This document shows, piece after piece, positions 61,280 to 64,000 of a stretch of DNA of 64,000 nucleotides. Under the pieces are notes generated by a model. The model saw only the letters and a list, made by a program, of their open reading frames with translations, searched no databases and had not been told where the DNA came from. The stretch's first letter is position 1; each line of letters opens with the position of its first letter. The stretch is from Micromonospora sp. H61. Lineage in GTDB: Bacteria; Actinomycetota; Actinomycetes; Mycobacteriales; Micromonosporaceae. Both the position numbers and the translations under genes were made by a program. The stretch covers positions 17,860 through 81,859 of the forward strand of contig NZ_JAGPXY010000028.1 of NCBI RefSeq assembly GCF_018070325.1. The letters are read 5' to 3'.

Positions 61280-61556
61280 CGCACTCCGCCCGAAGGTACG
61301 GCGGAGGGCTCCGGGCGGGTTCGCACGTCGTCTCCTTCCGGCAGGCCGGGTGGAGGGGCGGCACGCGACGATCGGGTACGGGGGAGAAACCCGATCGCCG
61401 CGCGCCCCATCCCCTCCGGTCGCTCACCACCACCGTCGCCACGACAACCGGCGGTGAGGACGCGATAACAGATTGACACGTGTATAGGCGTGAATGCAAC
61501 TCCCATCGACGTTCTCTCATGCAGACGTTCCCGCAAATGTATGCGACCATCGATGC

Positions 61557-62402
61557 ATGGCTCCGAAGACCGCCCGCGCCCGCCGGCTCGGCATCGCCCT
61601 GCGCCACCACCGGGAAGCCGCCGGGCTGACGCTGGAGACCGCGGCGGATGAAATCAACAGCACCCGCAGCACCCTGTCCCGCTACGAGAACGCCCAGACC
61701 CTGATCAGCCCGGCCACCGTGCGCGCCCTGCTCACGTCGTACGGGGTGAGTGCCGAGGAGGTGGCCGCGGCGGTGCAGCTCGCCAAGGACGCCCGCAAGC
61801 CCGGCTGGTGGGTGTCGTACTCCTACCTGCTGGATCCGCGCACCATCGACTTCATCGCGCTGGAGGCCGAGGCGACAGCCATCGCCAACTTCGAGCCCTC
61901 GGTGGTGCCCGGCCTGTTGCAGACCGCGGACTACATCCGTGGCGTGATGCGCGGCGGGCCGCACACCCTCGGCGACGACCTGGTGGAGCAGCGGGTCAAG
62001 ATCCGGCTCGACCGACAACAGCGGCTCACCGCCGACCAGCCGCCCATCCTCGACGCGATCATCGACGAGGGCGCCCTGCTCCGGCCGGTCGGTGACCAGT
62101 CGGTGATGAACGGGCAACTACGGCACCTGGTCAAGATGGCCGAGCTGCCGAACATCAGCGTCCAGGTGATCCCGCTCTCCGCCGGCTACCACCGGGGCAC
62201 CCGGGGTTCCCTGCACATCCTCGAGTTCGCCGACCCGGAGGACCCGATCATCGCGTCGGTGGAGACCGTCGCGGGTCAGATGATCCTCGACCGCGCCGGC
62301 GAGACGCGTACCTGCACCAAGATCATGGAGCATCTCCGAAGCGTGGCGCTCAGCCCGGCGGACAGCCGCGAGATGCTCCTGTCAGTCCTGAAGGGACGGT
62401 AG
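61557..62402 (+). CDS. XRE-family regulator with DUF5753 domain
   Basis: A 281-residue regulator. The N-terminal HTH (LGIALRHHREAAGLTLETAADEINSTRSTLSRYEN) is followed by a DUF5753 domain (about 95-275: FEPSVVPGLLQTADYIRGVM, RQQRLTADQPPILDAIIDEGAL, ISVQVIPLSAGYHRGTRGSLHILEF). Such proteins pair with small DUF397 proteins and resemble WhiJ/AbaA-type developmental or antibiotic regulators of streptomycetes. ATG 61557; a TTGACA box at about 61472 may belong to its promoter. The DUF397 gene follows 5 bp later. Confidence 0.92.
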   Translation: MAPKTARARRLGIALRHHREAAGLTLETAADEINSTRSTLSRYENAQTLISPATVRALLTSYGVSAEEVAAAVQLAKDARKPGWWVSYSYLLDPRTIDFIALEAEATAIANFEPSVVPGLLQTADYIRGVMRGGPHTLGDDLVEQRVKIRLDRQQRLTADQPPILDAIIDEGALLRPVGDQSVMNGQLRHLVKMAELPNISVQVIPLSAGYHRGTRGSLHILEFADPEDPIIASVETVAGQMILDRAGETRTCTKIMEHLRSVALSPADSREMLLSVLKGR

Positions 62403-62407
62403 GACCG

Positions 62408-62608
62408 ATGACCCCGATGATCACAGCGGCCTTGGCCACGGCGCGGTGGCGCAAGAGCAGCCGCAGCGGCGACGAAGGCGCCTGCGTGGAGGTGGCCGCG
62501 ATCCCGCGGCTCGTTGCCGTACGCGACTCCAAGGACCCGGCCGGCCCGGCCCTGCTGTTCCCAACGGCGGCCTGGGCCGCCTTCGCCCAGGCGCCACCCC
62601 AGCGCTGA
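62408..62608 (+). CDS. DUF397 domain protein
   Basis: A 66-residue DUF397 protein: RWRKSSRSGDEGACVEVAAIPRLVAVRDSKDPAGPALLFPTAAWAAFA. This family pairs with XRE/DUF5753 regulators, possibly as antagonist, in a toxin-antitoxin-like or developmental switch; the mechanism here is inference. It lies 5 bp behind the regulator gene. Confidence 0.9.
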   Translation: MTPMITAALATARWRKSSRSGDEGACVEVAAIPRLVAVRDSKDPAGPALLFPTAAWAAFAQAPPQR

Positions 62609-62649
62609 CCAGAGGTGCCGAGCCGGTGCGGGCCGAGGCCCGCGCCGGC

Positions 62650-63699
62650 TCAGGCAACCAGCGGACGGGGCTCCGGAACGGCGCGTAGCGCCTCCAGCGC
62701 GGCGATCGCGACGCCTCGGGCACCGGCCATGTCCCGATCCGGCACCAGGGCGAAGGTGGCGACCGCCGCCTGCTCCTCGCGGAGCACTGTGTGCTCGCGG
62801 ACCGTCGCCAGGAACCAGTCGCGGAACTCCGGTGCCGCCTCCACCACTCCGCCGCCGACGAAGTACGCGTGCGGGTCGGTGAAGTTCGCGGCGACGGTGA
62901 ACAGCCGCCCCAGCGCCATCGCCTGCTGGGTGAAGAGACCCCGCGCGAGGGCGTCCCCGCGCTCGCCGTACCCCCGGACCAGCTTGGCCGCCCGGGCCAC
63001 CGACTCGGCCGCGAGCGGGTGGTCGGGGTACCGGGTCAGCCAGTACGGCAGCAGATTGCGTTCGATGCCGGTCAGCGAGGCGACGCTCTCGACATCTCCG
63101 GTGAAGCCGCAGGCGCAGGTGGGCTCCGGCTGACCCGGGCCGAGCAGCCCGCTCAGCGGGATGTGCACGTGGCCCAACTCCCCCGCCATCCCGGCCGCGC
63201 CGGCGATCACCCGACCGCTCTCGACCACGCCGCCGCCGAGGCCGGTGCCGACGATCAGGGACACCGAGGAGCGGTTCATCGCGTCGGCGCCGAAGTAGAC
63301 ATGGTGGGCGTAGAGCGCGGCAGCGTTGCCGTCGTTGTGATAGATCACCGGCAGCCCGAGCCGTCGCTCCAGCGCCCCTCGCACGTCGAAGCCGCGCCAG
63401 GCCGGCTGGGAAAAGTTGGTGGAGCCCCGCGACGAGATGACGCCGTCGGCGCTGGCCGGGCCGGGAGTGTCCAGCCCGACCGCCTGGACCAGGTCGCGCG
63501 GCACGCCGGTATGCGCCAGGGCACCGTCCAGCGCCAGGGCCAACGCCTCGATCGCCGCCTCCGGCCCGGCCCGCACCTCGCTGGGGATCTCCAACAGCCC
63601 GTCCACCAGGAAGCGGCCGTCCACCGTCAGCACTGTGGCGTTGTTGCTGGTGCCGCCGTTGTCCAGCCCGACGACCACCGGCACCCCTGCGCTGCCCAC
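62650..63699 (-). CDS. ROK-family sugar kinase
   Basis: A 349-residue ROK kinase. The phosphate-1 loop is VVVGLDNGGTSNNATVL; YHNDGNAAALYA and VGTGLGGGVV follow. The substrate/zinc motif is GELGHVHI with a shortened Cys cluster (CACGFTGDVES, lacking the last Cys of the usual CxCGxxGCxE). It probably phosphorylates a hexose or N-acylhexosamine. GTG 63699 behind GGGAGG. The altered Cys cluster suggests loss of structural zinc. Confidence 0.87.
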   Translation of the reverse strand: MGSAGVPVVVGLDNGGTSNNATVLTVDGRFLVDGLLEIPSEVRAGPEAAIEALALALDGALAHTGVPRDLVQAVGLDTPGPASADGVISSRGSTNFSQPAWRGFDVRGALERRLGLPVIYHNDGNAAALYAHHVYFGADAMNRSSVSLIVGTGLGGGVVESGRVIAGAAGMAGELGHVHIPLSGLLGPGQPEPTCACGFTGDVESVASLTGIERNLLPYWLTRYPDHPLAAESVARAAKLVRGYGERGDALARGLFTQQAMALGRLFTVAANFTDPHAYFVGGGVVEAAPEFRDWFLATVREHTVLREEQAAVATFALVPDRDMAGARGVAIAALEALRAVPEPRPLVA

Positions 63700-63789
63700 C
63701 GAAACCGCCTCCCGCCGTCATGAGTGTGAGCCGAGGCTAGTGCCAACCCCCCTCCCCCGCCATGCCCGGGCGACCCTCGCCCTCCCCGC

Positions 63790-63857
63790 GATCTTGCACT
63801 TGCTGTCCCGACACAAGGGGCATCAACGCCGATGTCGACTACCGAAGCTGCAAGATC
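63790..63857. repeat. 68-bp palindromic intergenic repeat, copy 3
   Basis: Left terminus GATCTTGCACTT (63790-63801) and right terminus AGCTGCAAGATC (63846-63857). Length is again 68 bp. Read against the reverse complement of copy 1, it also matches in the interior (CTGT, CGAC, TCAAC and CCGAA fall at the same offsets). It lies upstream of the ROK kinase gene. Confidence 0.85.
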
Positions 63858-63876
63858 GGTGGGGTGGGGTGGGTGG

Positions 63877-63940
63877 GGCGCGGGGCACTTTTCGGGTACG
63901 GCGGAGTGGCCGTACGTGAGAGAGAGGCGTGCCCCGCGCC
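63877..63940. other. nested inverted-repeat structure near the window end
   Basis: GGCGCGGGGCAC (63877-63888) pairs perfectly with GTGCCCCGCGCC (63929-63940), a 12-bp stem. Inside the 40-base loop, GTACGG (63896-63901) pairs with CCGTAC (63910-63915). It may be a terminator, attenuator or structured RNA; no gene is visible from 63700 to the right edge apart from repeat copy 3. Confidence 0.6.
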
Positions 63941-64000
63941 ACCGGGTCGGGCGGTCCGAGCGCCCGGGGTGGGCCCATGTCGGGCCTGGTCACTGGTCCA

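Noticed and set aside
61276..61536. 86-codon minus-strand frame over the XRE promoter region
   Set aside because: Weak codon bias, no ribosome site, and it spans the region expected to hold the divergent promoters.
43227..63857. Treating the three 68-bp repeats as a CRISPR array
   Set aside because: The copies are many kilobases apart, diverged in the centre and not separated by regular spacers.

Overview
The window is a high-GC actinobacterial chromosome segment, most likely from Micromonosporaceae (Micromonospora or a close relative). The basis is very high third-codon-position GC, many GTG starts, an archaeal-type ProRS, and the actinobacterial order smc - ftsY - amtB/glnB/glnD - ffh - rpsP/khpA/rimM/trmD/rplS/lepB/rnhB. 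A second conserved block follows: mutM - rnc - plsX - rpmF - DUF177 - SepIVA-like - coaD - rsmD, then recG - DAK/FakA-like - rpmB - thiL - DUF3515 - ddl. No rRNA, tRNA, CRISPR array, integrase or transposase was recognised. The genus is an inference; no marker gene was compared.

Layout. 1-3.2 kb: the 3' part of a PLP aminotransferase-fold gene, a secreted M23 peptidase and a sulfite-oxidase-type molybdoenzyme. 3.2-9.3 kb: the minus-strand rpsP operon, ending in two signal peptidases, a NUDIX enzyme, rnhB and DUF2469. 9.5-15.2 kb: DUF402, proS, TetR, amidohydrolase and ffh. 15.3-17.2 kb: a NarL-type two-component system. 17.3-24.4 kb: an accessory island of visibly lower GC (33 of 60 bases are G/C in 20401-20460). 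24.4-28.6 kb: the nitrogen operon amtB-glnB-glnD behind a near-perfect GlnR box. 28.7-36.6 kb: a phosphotransferase, ftsY, a PhoD-like phosphatase, a MarR-controlled MFS exporter, a universal stress protein, a DinB protein and a HAD hydrolase. 36.6-40.7 kb: smc and a small coiled-coil protein. 41-45.6 kb: surface proteins and an MMPL transporter. 45.8-51.3 kb: mutM to rsmD. 51.7-60.9 kb: an LPxTG-like surface protein, then recG to ddl. 61-64 kb: an XRE/DUF397 regulatory pair and a ROK kinase.

The most unusual region is the 17.4-23.9 kb island. A 987-residue SARP-NB-ARC-TPR regulator heads a chain of tightly spaced minus-strand genes: a strongly divergent RtcB RNA-ligase homologue, an HSL-family esterase, a histidine-phosphatase-fold enzyme and a hexapeptide-repeat acyltransferase. 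The RtcB-like protein keeps the metal-ligand Cys and His positions and the guanylylated-His position, but has lost the metal Asp and the Arg and Lys signature residues. The last gene converges on a 48-residue membrane peptide with a very strong Shine-Dalgarno sequence, and the two share one bidirectional terminator. I know of no described system with this gene set.

Other non-genic structure: a family of three 68-bp palindromic intergenic repeats (43.2, 50.2 and 63.8 kb), a 73-bp inverted-repeat element fused to the start of glnD, an in-frame duplicated palindrome inside rimM, twin MarR operators upstream of the MFS gene, and several bidirectional terminators between convergent genes.
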